Counted from the stretch's first letter, positions 1-9,229 are shown. The stretch: 64,000 nucleotides of DNA from JBOGCH01 sp051656645 (GCA_051656645.1 JBOGCH010000002.1:1-64000), one strand, 5' to 3'. Translations and numbers: made by a program. Notes: a model not told the origin generated them from the sequence alone.

Positions 1-13
1 GTGATTGCGGATA

Positions 14-44
14 CAAAAGTAGAGCTTTTTTCTTACCCTCCAAA
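14..44 (-). promoter_or_regulatory. Leftward Bacteroidota-type promoter
   Basis: On the minus strand the sequence reads TTTG (41-44), 19 bp, then TACTTTTG (14-21). This is an exact match to the -33/-7 form of Bacteroidota primary-sigma promoters. Transcription would leave the window leftwards. The spacing equals that of the three tRNA promoters in this window. Confidence 0.65.
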
Positions 45-391
45 TTATTTCGCAAATTATTTTTCGAGGTATTTCGCCACTTTTAGGCTAAAGTGTTAAC
101 AGAATGAGTAGTTAGCTACCTCATTTTTTTTGAAAAAAAATATCATGTTATCGAATCAATTCTGCTTGACAGCGGAAAAATCCTGTATTCTTGCCTAATT
201 ACTCTATAAATTCTCCACAAATAGTTTAATCACTAATAACAAAAAACGCTCCTCATCACTTAAAAAGCACTTAACAGCGCCAAGAAATTATTCAGAATAC
301 CATAAAATGACGCATTAATCTCCATTTAATACATCATAAACCTTAAATCAACACGCATCCCTCCCAACTCTTCGCACCAAAACCTCATCCT

Positions 392-513
392 CTCTTCACC
401 CTCTTGGGGTTTCATTCAGGTTTCATTCAGCTTTCATTCAGGTTTCATTCAGGTTTGACCCCCTAAACCTGAATGAAACCACTATCATACCTGAATGAAA
501 CCTGAATGAGATA
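392..513. repeat. Inverted tandem 11-mer element A1 (unit GGTTTCATTCA)
   Basis: The left arm has four head-to-tail 11-mers at 408-418, 419-429, 430-440 (GC variant) and 441-451, plus a half unit GGTTT at 452-456. An 8-nt centre (457-464) follows. The right arm mirrors this: AAACC at 465-469, TGAATGAAACC at 470-480, a degenerate unit at 481-491, TGAATGAAACC at 492-502 and a decayed unit at 503-513. The 11-bp phase is unbroken on both sides, giving 106 bp (408-513). The left tail (392-407) resembles the tails of the other three elements. As single strand it would fold to a hairpin of nearly 50 bp. It lies in a divergent intergenic region. Confidence 0.9.
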
Positions 514-754
514 TAGAAAGGGTATTAAGTAGTAGTTACTCGAATCGCTAACGCCGTAAAATATTATACATGTATATAGCAGTATCTATATATAACATTA
601 TTGAATAACTCATAGGAAAAGCAACAACACACCAGGCAGGGTTATAAATATACTTTGAAGAACATTATACAGTTTATATACTATATTTAAAACATGGCAT
701 TTTCCATTTTGATAATGAATAAATAATTGTATTTTTATGTTACAATCACAACAC

Positions 755-1390
755 ATGAAAATTATGATAAGAAAATGGATAAGTAGCATTATACTGCTTT
801 TAATATCACATACGGTATTTGCACAGCTAAAAGAAGTACGTATAAACAGTACCGGAGAAATGATACTAACGGTAGAAATAAAAGGAGCAGGCCGTATAGT
901 AATGGATGTTTATGGCAACATTATTGATTTTATTGATGATGAAACACGACATGTGGAATATTATTCGGACTTTCACAGCTACGAGGCCGGCAAGGTAAAA
1001 CGACTTGACAATATAAACTTTACTTACTACTCGGACTTTAATGACTACGAGGTGGGAAAATTAAAAACGGCAGGGAATATTAGGTTTACCTATTACTCCG
1101 CTTTCAATGATTATGAAAAAGGAAAGATTAAAACCATTGGTAGTACACGTTTTACATATTACTCTTCATTTCACGATTACGAATTTGGAAAGATTAAATC
1201 CATTGGTACTACTCCTATAAGGTATTACAGCACGTTTAACAATTATGAAAGCGGAAAAATTAAAAATATTGGTTCCTATACATATACCTATTTTCCTAAA
1301 TCCCAATCCGGTTCGGGCAAATTAAAATCGGGAACAAGAAGGTTTACAATTGACGGTATTAACTATTGGTTTAGAGATCCAATTTTTTAA
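755..1390 (+). CDS. Secreted protein with 22-residue YYS/YE-GKIK tandem repeats
   Basis: I do not recognise a named family. The protein starts with a signal peptide (KIMIRKWISSIILLLISHTVFA, cleaved before Q); I chose the ATG at 755 because the in-frame ATG at 737 would put six extra residues before it. The mature part, from about residue 65 to 185, is five to six copies of a 22-residue unit such as FTYYSDFNDYEVGKLKTAGN, with conserved YYS, an aromatic/acidic YE pair and GK(I/L)K. A short non-repeat cap ends in the aromatic-rich NYWFRDPIF. Such repeats may form a solenoid or beta structure facing the periplasm or exterior; that is inference. The gene stands alone, 78 bp before a DUF418 gene that has its own promoter. 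Function unknown. Confidence 0.75.
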   Translation: MKIMIRKWISSIILLLISHTVFAQLKEVRINSTGEMILTVEIKGAGRIVMDVYGNIIDFIDDETRHVEYYSDFHSYEAGKVKRLDNINFTYYSDFNDYEVGKLKTAGNIRFTYYSAFNDYEKGKIKTIGSTRFTYYSSFHDYEFGKIKSIGTTPIRYYSTFNNYESGKIKNIGSYTYTYFPKSQSGSGKLKSGTRRFTIDGINYWFRDPIF

Positions 1391-1415
1391 TTAATCAAAT
1401 AACTCTCATTATCAA

Positions 1416-1444
1416 TTTGTTTTGTTTGTTTTATTCTATATTTG
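1416..1444 (+). promoter_or_regulatory. Promoter of the DUF418 gene
   Basis: TTTG at 1416-1419 is followed 17 bp later by TATATTTG at 1437-1444. Transcription would start near 1451, giving a 5' leader of under 20 nt before the ATG at 1468. Confidence 0.5.
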
Positions 1445-1467
1445 TTTTTGAATAAAATAATACACAA

Positions 1468-2631
1468 ATGATTTCAACAACAAAACAAAACCGCATAGTT
1501 GTGGTTGATGCTCTTAGAGGGTTTGCCGTAGCTGCAATTATGCTTCTTCACTTTATTGAACATTTTATCTACGGGGTGTACCCGGAACCGAGTGGTGCGA
1601 CAATGCAATTAATAAATCAGAGTGTTTGGGACGGCCTCTTTTTCATTTTTGCAGGTAAAAGTTATACCATCTTCGCGTTATTGTTTGGCTTCACCTTTAT
1701 TATTCAGCAACGCAATCAAGAGATGTTGGGTAGAGACTTTGGCAGCCGATTTGCCTGGCGATTAGTACTTTTAATGGGATTTGCCACTCTTAATGCAGCA
1801 TTTTTCCCGGGCGGCGATGTATTATTGTTATTTGCTGTGATGGGATTTGTAATGATTCCGCTTCGCAAATTGTCCGAAAAAGCCTTATTGGCAATTGCGC
1901 TTTTGTTCTTAATTCAGCCTATTGAATTATTGGAATGTTTAGGAATAAATTTAATTCCTACCGTGCTTGATAATAGCTACTATCCCGCCCTAAAAACAGT
2001 GACCGACCAAGGTAACTTTTGGCAAATGATTGTTACGAACATTACCACCGGGCAAATTGCAAGCCTATTTTGGGCTGTGGATGCCGGCCGTTTACTACAA
2101 GCTCCCGGACTATTTATTATGGGGATGATTTTAGCCAAAGGCGATTACTTTAACCGTGCCATATCCTTTTGGAGTAAAGTACTAGTAACCGGTTTTATTG
2201 GTTGTTTTGTACTCTATGTTGCAAAAACTTCTGCAACAAACTCTTTACAAATTATATTTACCATGTGGTACAATATTGCGTTTACAGCAATTCTTATTTC
2301 CACATTTGTGATATTGTATCAAAGCGATGCCTTTAGAAACATGACTGACGGCTTACGTTTTTACGGAAAGATGAGCTTAACTAATTATATTACACAATCC
2401 ATAATTGGAAGTATATTGTTTTTTCCATTTGCATTTGGTTTAGCCGCGCACGTTGGTATTGCAGGCAGCCTTTTAATTGGAATTGCCGTTATGCTTGCAC
2501 AGATTGCATTTTGCAAATACTGGTTGCAGCACCACAAGCAAGGACCACTGGAGCAATTGTGGCATAAACTAACTTGGATTAACGAACCAAGCAAAGTAAA
2601 ACAACCGCAAAAGCCAACCGTTAAACAATAA
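1468..2631 (+). CDS. DUF418 / YeiB-like polytopic membrane protein
   Basis: This 387-residue protein is almost entirely hydrophobic, with about ten membrane segments. It opens with RIVVVDALRGFAVAAIMLLH, the characteristic start of the DUF418/YeiB and HGSNAT-like acyltransferase-related families (R-x-x-x-x-D-x-x-RG). The C-terminal third carries the family's GxMSLTNYITQS-type motif. DUF418 proteins lie in the inner membrane; a role in moving acyl groups or small molecules has been suggested but not shown here. The last 30 residues are hydrophilic, rich in K, P and Q, and probably cytoplasmic. It is a single-gene unit with its own promoter and a strong terminator just after the stop. Confidence 0.85.
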   Translation: MISTTKQNRIVVVDALRGFAVAAIMLLHFIEHFIYGVYPEPSGATMQLINQSVWDGLFFIFAGKSYTIFALLFGFTFIIQQRNQEMLGRDFGSRFAWRLVLLMGFATLNAAFFPGGDVLLLFAVMGFVMIPLRKLSEKALLAIALLFLIQPIELLECLGINLIPTVLDNSYYPALKTVTDQGNFWQMIVTNITTGQIASLFWAVDAGRLLQAPGLFIMGMILAKGDYFNRAISFWSKVLVTGFIGCFVLYVAKTSATNSLQIIFTMWYNIAFTAILISTFVILYQSDAFRNMTDGLRFYGKMSLTNYITQSIIGSILFFPFAFGLAAHVGIAGSLLIGIAVMLAQIAFCKYWLQHHKQGPLEQLWHKLTWINEPSKVKQPQKPTVKQ

Positions 2632-2634
2632 AAA

Positions 2635-2677
2635 ACAGAGCCGACTCCACACAATGAGAGTCGGCTCTGTTTTTTTG
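2635..2677 (+). terminator. Rho-independent terminator after the DUF418 gene
   Basis: ACAGAGCCGACTC (2635-2647) pairs with GAGTCGGCTCTGT, and the stem is followed by seven T. It begins three bases after the stop codon. Confidence 0.9.
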
Positions 2678-2723
2678 CATTATAATTATCGGCAATCTCA
2701 TTTTCAATTTCAGCATTGTTGGC

Positions 2724-2731
2724 TATCTTTG
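2724..2731 (+). promoter_or_regulatory. topB promoter, -7 element
   Basis: TATCTTTG matches the TAnnTTTG consensus, with a weak TTTT 19 bp upstream. The start site would be near 2738. That is too close to the ATG at 2745 for normal initiation and supports the topB start at 2811. Confidence 0.5.
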
Positions 2732-2810
2732 CATAGAGAGCAAGGTGTGCAAAAACACATTCCTGCCTATTATTAGATTTCTGATTATTAGACAAAAAAG
2801 AGACGTGCCT

Positions 2811-4931
2811 ATGAAGATGTGTATTGCCGAAAAGCCAAGTGTTGCCAGAGAAATTGCTACTATCCTAGGAGCTACCACGCGCCGTGACGGATATTTAGAA
2901 GGGAATGGCTATTGCGTTACATGGACGTTTGGGCATCTTTGTTGTCTGCAGGAACCTAATGACTACACGGAGAAATGGAAGTATTGGAACATGGCTACAT
3001 TACCCATGATTCCCTCGCGTTTTAGAATTAAACTAATAGAAGACGAAGGGATAAAAAAACAGTTTTCCGTTATTGAGCAACTTGTAGCAAAAGCCGACGA
3101 GGTTATAAACTGTGGGGATGCCGGCCAGGAAGGAGAGCTTATTCAACGCTGGGTACTTGCCAAAGCAAAATGTGGTGTACCGGTGAAACGTTTATGGATA
3201 TCGTCACTGACAGAAGAGGCAATAAAGGAGGGATTTGAAAAGCTCATGGATGCTACAGAGTTTGATTCTTTATATGCTGCAGGTTCTGCCCGCGCTATTG
3301 GCGATTGGCTATTGGGCATGAATGCCACTCGCGCTTATACGATGAAGTTTGGTGGAGGAAATGGTGTATTGTCCATTGGAAGGGTACAAACCCCCACTTT
3401 AGCCATTTTAGTGGAACGTCAAAAGACGATTGATAATTTTAAACCTGAGATGTACTGGGAAATTAAAACCACCTATCGCGAAGGCGTATTTTCCAGTACT
3501 GAGGGTAGATACTCAACAGTGGAGCAAGCGCAACAGGTTATTGAGGCTATTGCAAAAGAGGAGCTTTACATTACCGATGTAACGCGTAAGAAAGCGATGG
3601 AGCATCCTCCTAAGTTGTTCGATTTAACTCTTTTACAGGTGGAGTGTAACCGTAAGTTTGCATTTAGTGCTGATCAAACACTAAAAATTATCCAATCACT
3701 ATATGAAAAGAAAGTTACCACCTATCCTCGCGTAGACACAAACTTTTTGCCCAACGACATTTATGCCAAAGTACCTAAAATATTGCAAGGTTTAAAACCC
3801 TATGAGGAAATTATAAAACCTTTACTAAACGGTAAACCATTACGCAAATCAAAAAAGGTATTTAACGACAAGAAGATTACAGATCACCATGCCATAATTC
3901 CCACCGGCGTGTTTACCTATGATTTGACACCCGACGAAAAACGCGTTTTTGATTTGGTGGCACGGACGTTTATTGCCGTATTCTACCCTGACTGCGAAAT
4001 TGCGAATACCACGGTAATGGCAACTGTGGCAGATTTTCCATTTAAAGCCACCGGCAAACAGATTATTGACCCGGCATGGCGTGTAGTATTCCCTACCAAG
4101 GAAAAACAACAAAATGCAGAGAACGTCCTTCCGGAATATGTGGTTGGCGAACATGGCCCACACACTCCTGACCTGCTTGAAAAGGAGACGCAACCGCCTA
4201 AGTACATGACAGAGGCAGATTTATTACGCTCTATGGAGACTGCCGGAAAGATGGTTGAAGACGAGGAACTGCGCGATTTAATGAAGGAAAATGGCATTGG
4301 TCGCCCGTCAACACGCGCAGGTATTATTGAGACACTAATTAAACGTAAATATATACGCAAGGATAAAAAACGCCTATTGCCAACACAAACAGGTATGGAG
4401 TTAATTGACGCCATACGTAATGAGTTGCTTAAGTCGGCTGAGCTGACAGGACAATGGGAACGTAAATTGCGACAAATTGAGGACGGCACCTATGCGGTTG
4501 CCGACTTTATGGAGGAGTTAAAACAAATGGTTAATGAAATTATTCATTATGTGAAATACTCCAACGATAAGGTAACTACGGTAGCAGAGGAAACAGCCGA
4601 AGAAACCGAAACAGAAGAGAAGAAACCAGCCAAACGTACCCGCACTCCAAAGGAACCTAAGGAAGAGGGTCCACTAATGTGCCCTAAATGTGGAGAAGCC
4701 GAGATTGTAAAAGGTAAAAGCGCATGGGGATGTAAACGCTATGGCAAGGGATGCGATGTTTTGATACCTATGGAGGTGTCCGGTAAAAAACTGACACAAA
4801 AACAGGTGGAACAACTAGTACAAAAACGTAAAACAGGAAAACTAACCGGTTTTAAAGGCGAAGGGGGCGAAACCTTTGCCGGAATATTGGTACTAAACGA
4901 TGAGTTTAAAGTTACTCTACAAAAAAGCTAA
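2811..4931 (+). CDS. topB: DNA topoisomerase III (type IA)
   Basis: Relaxes negative supercoils and decatenates single-strand-linked DNA, usually with a RecQ-type helicase. The protein (706 residues) opens with the Toprim domain (MKMCIAEKPSVAREIA, acidic cluster in GDAGQEGELI). The active-site tyrosine is Tyr305 in TTYPRVDTNFLP; SIGRVQTPTLAIL and GIGRPSTRAGIIETL are further topoisomerase IA motifs. After a basic linker near residue 610, a four-cysteine zinc-ribbon-like module (CPKCGE...CKRYGKGC) closes the protein, as in many Bacteroidota TopB proteins. An in-frame ATG at 2745 exists, but the family start MKxCIAEKPS fits 2811 and the promoter lies too close to 2745. ispG follows after 8 bp and is probably co-transcribed. 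Confidence 0.95.
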   Translation: MKMCIAEKPSVAREIATILGATTRRDGYLEGNGYCVTWTFGHLCCLQEPNDYTEKWKYWNMATLPMIPSRFRIKLIEDEGIKKQFSVIEQLVAKADEVINCGDAGQEGELIQRWVLAKAKCGVPVKRLWISSLTEEAIKEGFEKLMDATEFDSLYAAGSARAIGDWLLGMNATRAYTMKFGGGNGVLSIGRVQTPTLAILVERQKTIDNFKPEMYWEIKTTYREGVFSSTEGRYSTVEQAQQVIEAIAKEELYITDVTRKKAMEHPPKLFDLTLLQVECNRKFAFSADQTLKIIQSLYEKKVTTYPRVDTNFLPNDIYAKVPKILQGLKPYEEIIKPLLNGKPLRKSKKVFNDKKITDHHAIIPTGVFTYDLTPDEKRVFDLVARTFIAVFYPDCEIANTTVMATVADFPFKATGKQIIDPAWRVVFPTKEKQQNAENVLPEYVVGEHGPHTPDLLEKETQPPKYMTEADLLRSMETAGKMVEDEELRDLMKENGIGRPSTRAGIIETLIKRKYIRKDKKRLLPTQTGMELIDAIRNELLKSAELTGQWERKLRQIEDGTYAVADFMEELKQMVNEIIHYVKYSNDKVTTVAEETAEETETEEKKPAKRTRTPKEPKEEGPLMCPKCGEAEIVKGKSAWGCKRYGKGCDVLIPMEVSGKKLTQKQVEQLVQKRKTGKLTGFKGEGGETFAGILVLNDEFKVTLQKS

Positions 4932-4939
4932 AATCCAAA

Positions 4940-6748
4940 ATGACAACAAATCATAATACAACAAATCGCCGTACGACAACGGCGGTACAAATAGGAACAC
5001 TAACAATGGGTGGCAATGCTCCTATTGTGGTACAGTCCATGCTTAACACCTCAACAATGGACACGGAGGCATGCGTAGAGCAAGCTATTCGTATCATTGA
5101 GGCTGGTGGACAACTGGTGCGGATAACTGCACAAGGTGTAAGAGAGGCTGAAAACTTAAAAAATATACGCGAAGAACTAACAAAAAGAGGATATACTACT
5201 CCGTTAAGTGCTGATATCCACTTTACGCCCGATGCGGCCATGGTAGCAGCGCGCTATGTTGAGAAGGTGCGTATTAATCCCGGAAACTTTGTTGATAAAC
5301 GCGCAACATTTAAAGAACTGAACTACACCGACGGAGAGTATGCGGAGGAGTTGGAGCGTCTACGCTCTAAATTTATGGAGTTCTTAACCATTTGTAAAGA
5401 GCATAACACTGCGGTACGTATTGGAACCAACCATGGCTCACTCTCTGACAGAATTATGAGTCGTTATGGCAATACCCCTGAAGGGATGGTGGAAGCAACC
5501 ATGGAATATCTGCGAATATGCCACACCGAAGGATTTAACAACGTTGTGATATCCCTTAAATCCAGCGACTGTGTAGTAATGACATCAGCAGTCCGCTTAT
5601 TGGTTAAAGCAATGGAAAAAGAGGGAATGAACTACCCGCTGCATCTAGGTGTAACAGAAGCCGGAGAAGGCGAGGACGGACGTATTCGTAGCGCTATTGG
5701 TATAGGTACACTGCTTAACGAAGGTATTGGCGACACTATTCGAGTTTCCCTAACAGAAGAGCCGGAGGCTGAAATCCCGGTAGCAAAAGAGATTTGTCAA
5801 TACATAACCCCTATGTTTACTCCACGCGTAAGCGTTAAGGGTAATCTTACGCGTCCCGTAATTGTGGCCGATGTAACAGCCTTGAATGAGGGTATGATTA
5901 CCGATACCTTAGCATATACGGTGGAGCAGGATCAATATACGTCAACATTGCGTTCGCCAGACATTATCTACATGGAACAACCATCGGCGTTAATTGCTTT
6001 ATTACCACAGCAAACAAAGCTTGTTGTTCCATTTGAACAACTTCAGCAAGCACGCTCATACAATAGCAACACAGTACCAGTGGTAACGCCTTTACAACTT
6101 TTGGACATGCCTGTAGCAGATAATTGCTATGTAGAGATTGATATTCAAGATGAGTTACACCACGATTTCTTAAACGTATTGTGCGCACATAAAAATACAA
6201 CCATTGTACTAAGTACCGAGCATCCAAATGTTCATTTACTGCGCAAACAGCTCCTTGTGTTGGAAACTTGCGGTAATCCGGTAATTGTGAAATGTAAGTT
6301 TGACACCCACATTTTACGCCTTGCAGCACAGCTTGGCGGTTTACTTATAGACAAGGCTATTGCGGGTATTTGGTTATATGGTGGTCAACCAGAACAACAA
6401 TTGGCGCTTAGCCGTAATTTACTTCAAAGTGCTGGTAGCCGACGCTTTAAACCGGAGTTTATTAGTTGTCCGGGATGCGGACGTACTCTTTTTAACTTAC
6501 AAGAGGCGGTGGCGCAAGTAAAAAGTGCTTTCTCCCATCTCAATAAACTTAAAATTGCAGTTATGGGCTGTGTGGTAAACGGACCGGGCGAAATGGGCGA
6601 TGCCGATTACGGATATGTAGGTGCCGGAAATGGAAAAGTAAATCTATATAAAGGAAAAACGCTGGTACGCATTGGTATTCCTCAAGAGGAAGCCATCAAT
6701 GCATTGAGGGAGTTGATACGTGAGGGGAATGACTGGCAAGAGAAATAA
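4940..6748 (+). CDS. ispG: 4-hydroxy-3-methylbut-2-en-1-yl diphosphate synthase, long form
   Basis: Carries out the penultimate step of the MEP isoprenoid pathway, reducing 2-C-methyl-erythritol-2,4-cyclodiphosphate to HMBPP with a [4Fe-4S] cluster. The N-terminal TIM barrel (about residues 10-275) starts with TTTAVQIGTLTMGGNAPIVVQSM-like sequence. The C-terminal reductase domain carries the cluster cysteines in CPGCGRT and MGCVVNGPGE. Between them lies an insertion of about 220 residues, so the protein is 602 residues rather than the roughly 370 of the E. coli type. This three-domain form is typical of Bacteroidota, Chlamydiae and plants. It sits 8 bp after topB and 18 bp before the kinase-like gene, suggesting one transcript that ends at the terminator at 7381. 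Confidence 0.97.
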   Translation: MTTNHNTTNRRTTTAVQIGTLTMGGNAPIVVQSMLNTSTMDTEACVEQAIRIIEAGGQLVRITAQGVREAENLKNIREELTKRGYTTPLSADIHFTPDAAMVAARYVEKVRINPGNFVDKRATFKELNYTDGEYAEELERLRSKFMEFLTICKEHNTAVRIGTNHGSLSDRIMSRYGNTPEGMVEATMEYLRICHTEGFNNVVISLKSSDCVVMTSAVRLLVKAMEKEGMNYPLHLGVTEAGEGEDGRIRSAIGIGTLLNEGIGDTIRVSLTEEPEAEIPVAKEICQYITPMFTPRVSVKGNLTRPVIVADVTALNEGMITDTLAYTVEQDQYTSTLRSPDIIYMEQPSALIALLPQQTKLVVPFEQLQQARSYNSNTVPVVTPLQLLDMPVADNCYVEIDIQDELHHDFLNVLCAHKNTTIVLSTEHPNVHLLRKQLLVLETCGNPVIVKCKFDTHILRLAAQLGGLLIDKAIAGIWLYGGQPEQQLALSRNLLQSAGSRRFKPEFISCPGCGRTLFNLQEAVAQVKSAFSHLNKLKIAVMGCVVNGPGEMGDADYGYVGAGNGKVNLYKGKTLVRIGIPQEEAINALRELIREGNDWQEK

Positions 6749-6766
6749 CCCAAACAAATATTAAAC

Positions 6767-7384
6767 ATGAAAAATAAAATAGTCACCATTGGTAGACAAT
6801 TTGGTAGCGGCGGACGTTACATTGGCGAAGAGTTGGCAAAACGTATGAATTGCAAATTCTATGATAAAGAGTTACTCATGGTTGTATCGCGAGAGAGCGG
6901 TATAGGCAAAGAATTCTTTGAACGTGTGGACGAAAATAAGTCGGGCGGATTTTTACACTCCGTAACCATGGGCTTTAATATGCACTCCATGATACTTCCA
7001 ACGGAGGACTATCTATCAAGCGAGTCACTGTTCACCATTCAAGCCAAAGTGATGCGTAAACTTGCCGAGACGGAAAACTTTGTCATGGTGGGTCGTTGTG
7101 CAGACTATATACTACGCGAGTATAAGCCTCTACGCGTTTTCATTACAGGAAACATGGAGGACAGAATAAAACGTGTAGCCAAACGCCGTAAATTGTCGCA
7201 TAAAGCAGCAGAAGAGCTGATAAGAAAAACAGACAAGGATCGGGCGTCTTACTACACTTATTACACTGACCAGTCGTGGGGTGACTCTAAATACTTCGAC
7301 ATTACAATTAATAGTTCATTACTTGGTGAGGAACAGACCATTGATCTGCTATTTGATATCGTTGAACGATATTATAAAATATAA
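6767..7384 (+). CDS. Cytidylate kinase-like family protein
   Basis: The 205-residue protein begins IVTIGRQFGSGGRYIGEELAKRM, a glycine-rich P-loop-like start typical of the cytidylate kinase-like family (PF13189). The LID-like region holds the Arg/Lys-rich IKRVAKRRKLSHKAAEELIRKTDKDRASYY-type segment near residues 130-165. The family is related to CMP kinase but is distinct from Cmk, and its substrate is generally not known; a nucleoside monophosphate is plausible. It ends the topB-ispG unit, and its stop codon lies inside the terminator stem. Confidence 0.85.
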   Translation: MKNKIVTIGRQFGSGGRYIGEELAKRMNCKFYDKELLMVVSRESGIGKEFFERVDENKSGGFLHSVTMGFNMHSMILPTEDYLSSESLFTIQAKVMRKLAETENFVMVGRCADYILREYKPLRVFITGNMEDRIKRVAKRRKLSHKAAEELIRKTDKDRASYYTYYTDQSWGDSKYFDITINSSLLGEEQTIDLLFDIVERYYKI

Positions 7385-7420
7385 TGAGTTGGCGCTCTGC
7401 GCCAACTCATTATATTTTTT
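7381..7420 (+). terminator. Terminator whose stem contains the stop codon
   Basis: A perfect 15-bp inverted repeat (ATAATGAGTTGGCGC, loop TCT, mirror arm to 7413) is followed by a T-rich run. The TAA stop at 7382-7384 is part of the stem. Confidence 0.9.
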
Positions 7421-7482
7421 TAAAAGAAGAAGGATAACTTTTCTCATCCATTTAATATATAAATAGATATAGTAAAAAACAG

Positions 7483-8211
7483 ATGAGTAAATGTAATCAC
7501 ACATATAGTGAAATGCTAAATCCTGAAATGCCATTCCTTTTGGATACATACATCCAAATGTTAGACGGTATTGCACGAATAACCAATGATTGTGTCTATC
7601 TTATTGATTTTAAGAAAGGCGAAATACCCTACATCTCATTTAACCCTCTCTTTCTGTGTGGTCTGGAACCTACAAAGATCAAAGAACTTGGGTTTCGCTT
7701 TAATCAGGAATTCATATCAGAGGCTGATCATAAACTTCAAATAGAACTTACCTCATCGTGGTTTCAGTTTCTTACATCGCTTCCTGTAGCTGAGCGATGC
7801 AAATATACCCTTGACTACAACTATTTCCTCCAAGACAAACTTGTTAATGCAACAATGACACCCATTTTATTGGACGATGATGGACGACCTCAATATGTAC
7901 TTTGTAACACTAAGATATCTGTACATGATTGCTCTGGAAACGGAAGAATATTTAAAATGAATAGCCACAAATTCTGGCGCTACTCATCCGAGGGGAAGCG
8001 TTGGATTGAGGACGAATTAGTAGTTTTAAATGACATTGAACAAAACCTTCTTCGTCTAGCCATTCAAGGAAAAAACGAAACTGAAATAAGTAATCTCCTC
8101 TTTCGTTCAAAAGATGGTATTAAATCTATCAAGCAACGTATCTTTAAGAAACTAGAAGTAGCTAATATTACAGAAGCTGTGTCGTTTGCTATATCTCACG
8201 GCCTCATCTAA
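7483..8211 (+). CDS. PAS-like / LuxR-type transcriptional regulator (copy 1)
   Basis: A 242-residue cytosolic regulator. Residues 15-160 form a PAS-like sensor domain (ITNDCVYLIDFKKGEIPYIS, FLCGLEP). The C-terminal 65 residues are a GerE/LuxR helix-turn-helix: LNDIEQNLLRLAIQGKNETE followed by the recognition helix DGIKSIKQRIFKKLEV. There is no receiver domain or membrane segment, so the signal is probably intracellular. The gene lies 87 bp before a close paralogue in the same orientation. The ligand and targets are unknown; the promoter region 7421-7482 shows no clear operator. Confidence 0.85.
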   Translation: MSKCNHTYSEMLNPEMPFLLDTYIQMLDGIARITNDCVYLIDFKKGEIPYISFNPLFLCGLEPTKIKELGFRFNQEFISEADHKLQIELTSSWFQFLTSLPVAERCKYTLDYNYFLQDKLVNATMTPILLDDDGRPQYVLCNTKISVHDCSGNGRIFKMNSHKFWRYSSEGKRWIEDELVVLNDIEQNLLRLAIQGKNETEISNLLFRSKDGIKSIKQRIFKKLEVANITEAVSFAISHGLI

Positions 8212-8298
8212 TTTTAACCACAACAGAGGCAATCAATTATAACCTTTTTTCGTAATAAGCATATAACCACTTTGTTATTAAACTATTAGCATTTAGAC

Positions 8299-9039
8299 AT
8301 GGGTATCAAGGGCTTCAACGCATTTCAAAACTATATATCGGACATAGAGAACTCATACTACCTTCAACTGGAAGCATTTATCACTATCCTTGAAGGCATG
8401 GCAAGAATAACCAATGACTGTGTTTATCTTGTGGACTTCTACAAAGGAGAAGTCCCCTATATCTCAAACAATCCGCTTTTCCTATGCGGAATGACTCCTG
8501 CTGAAGTACAAAAAATGGGTATTGAATTTAGCAAAACCTACACTCCCCATACGGATAATAAAATGACCGTAGAGCTTATTTCCTCATGGTTTGAATTTAT
8601 GAACAATAAGCATCTATCCGAGAAATGCGACTATACGCTTAGTTATCATTATTTTCTACAGGACAAACTGGTTAACGCTGCTATGACTCCCGTTTTCCTC
8701 AGCAAAGATGGTAAACCGTGGTTAATGCTATGTAGTTCAAAGTTATCAACAGAGCAAACATCCGGGAATGCCGTTATATTTAAAATGAACAGTAAACAAT
8801 TATGGAAGTACTCCTTTGAGGCTAAACGTTGGTTAGAAGATGAGATGATCCAGCTAAACGAAATTGAGATTGAATTACTACGGTTAGCTATACAAGGTAA
8901 AAATGAAAATGAAATAAGCGATTTACTTTTCCGTTCAAAGGATGGTGTCAAATCCATTAAACGCAGAATTTTCAAGAAACTCGACGTCTCCAACATTACA
9001 GAGGCTGTTTCCTATGCCATTTCGCACGGGATTATATAA
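8299..9039 (+). CDS. PAS-like / LuxR-type transcriptional regulator (copy 2)
   Basis: Tandem paralogue of the upstream gene (246 residues). The DNA-binding parts are nearly the same (QGKNENEISDLLFRSKDGVK against QGKNETEISNLLFRSKDGIK) and both end in ITEAVS(F/Y)AISHG(L/I)I. The sensor halves keep ITNDCVYL(V/I)DF and the HYFLQDKLVNA(A/T)MTP segment but differ more, which fits duplicated regulators with different signals and overlapping DNA sites. A terminator follows at 9081. Confidence 0.85.
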   Translation: MGIKGFNAFQNYISDIENSYYLQLEAFITILEGMARITNDCVYLVDFYKGEVPYISNNPLFLCGMTPAEVQKMGIEFSKTYTPHTDNKMTVELISSWFEFMNNKHLSEKCDYTLSYHYFLQDKLVNAAMTPVFLSKDGKPWLMLCSSKLSTEQTSGNAVIFKMNSKQLWKYSFEAKRWLEDEMIQLNEIEIELLRLAIQGKNENEISDLLFRSKDGVKSIKRRIFKKLDVSNITEAVSYAISHGII

Positions 9040-9080
9040 CACATACAGATACACCTCATTGATATCCAACATAATAATAA

Positions 9081-9113
9081 AACTCCCGAAGTCTGTGACA
9101 ATCGGGAGTTTTC
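9081..9113 (+). terminator. Terminator after the second LuxR-type gene
   Basis: AACTCCCGA (9081-9089) pairs with TCGGGAGTT (9102-9110), followed by a short T run. Confidence 0.7.
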
Positions 9114-9198
9114 TGACAAAAAACGAGTATTGAACATTAAGAATACACTGTGTTTAACGAAGAAAAAAGCAATAGGTTATAAAAAAAAAGGACAAAAG

Positions 9199-9229
9199 TT
9201 TGCAGAATTAAAAAATATGCCTACTTTTG
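9199..9229 (+). promoter_or_regulatory. tRNA-Leu(CAA) promoter
   Basis: TTTG (9199-9202), 19 bp, TACTTTTG (9222-9229). The sequence just after TTTG (CAGAATTAAAAAAT) is shared with the other two tRNA promoters in this window. Confidence 0.8.

Larger units (their letters stand above)
1..754. other. Intergenic region at the left edge holding a leftward promoter and repeat element A1
   Basis: No convincing coding region lies in this stretch on either strand. It holds a leftward promoter at 14-44 and the inverted 11-mer array A1 (392-513). The rest is AT-rich sequence with many stops in every frame. Because a leftward promoter sits at one end and a rightward gene at the other, this is a divergent intergenic region whose leftward gene lies outside the window. 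Confidence 0.7.

Noticed and set aside
408..513. Tandem direct repeats taken as a CRISPR array
   Set aside because: Units are contiguous 11-mers with no spacers and turn over into an inverted arm; no cas genes are near.
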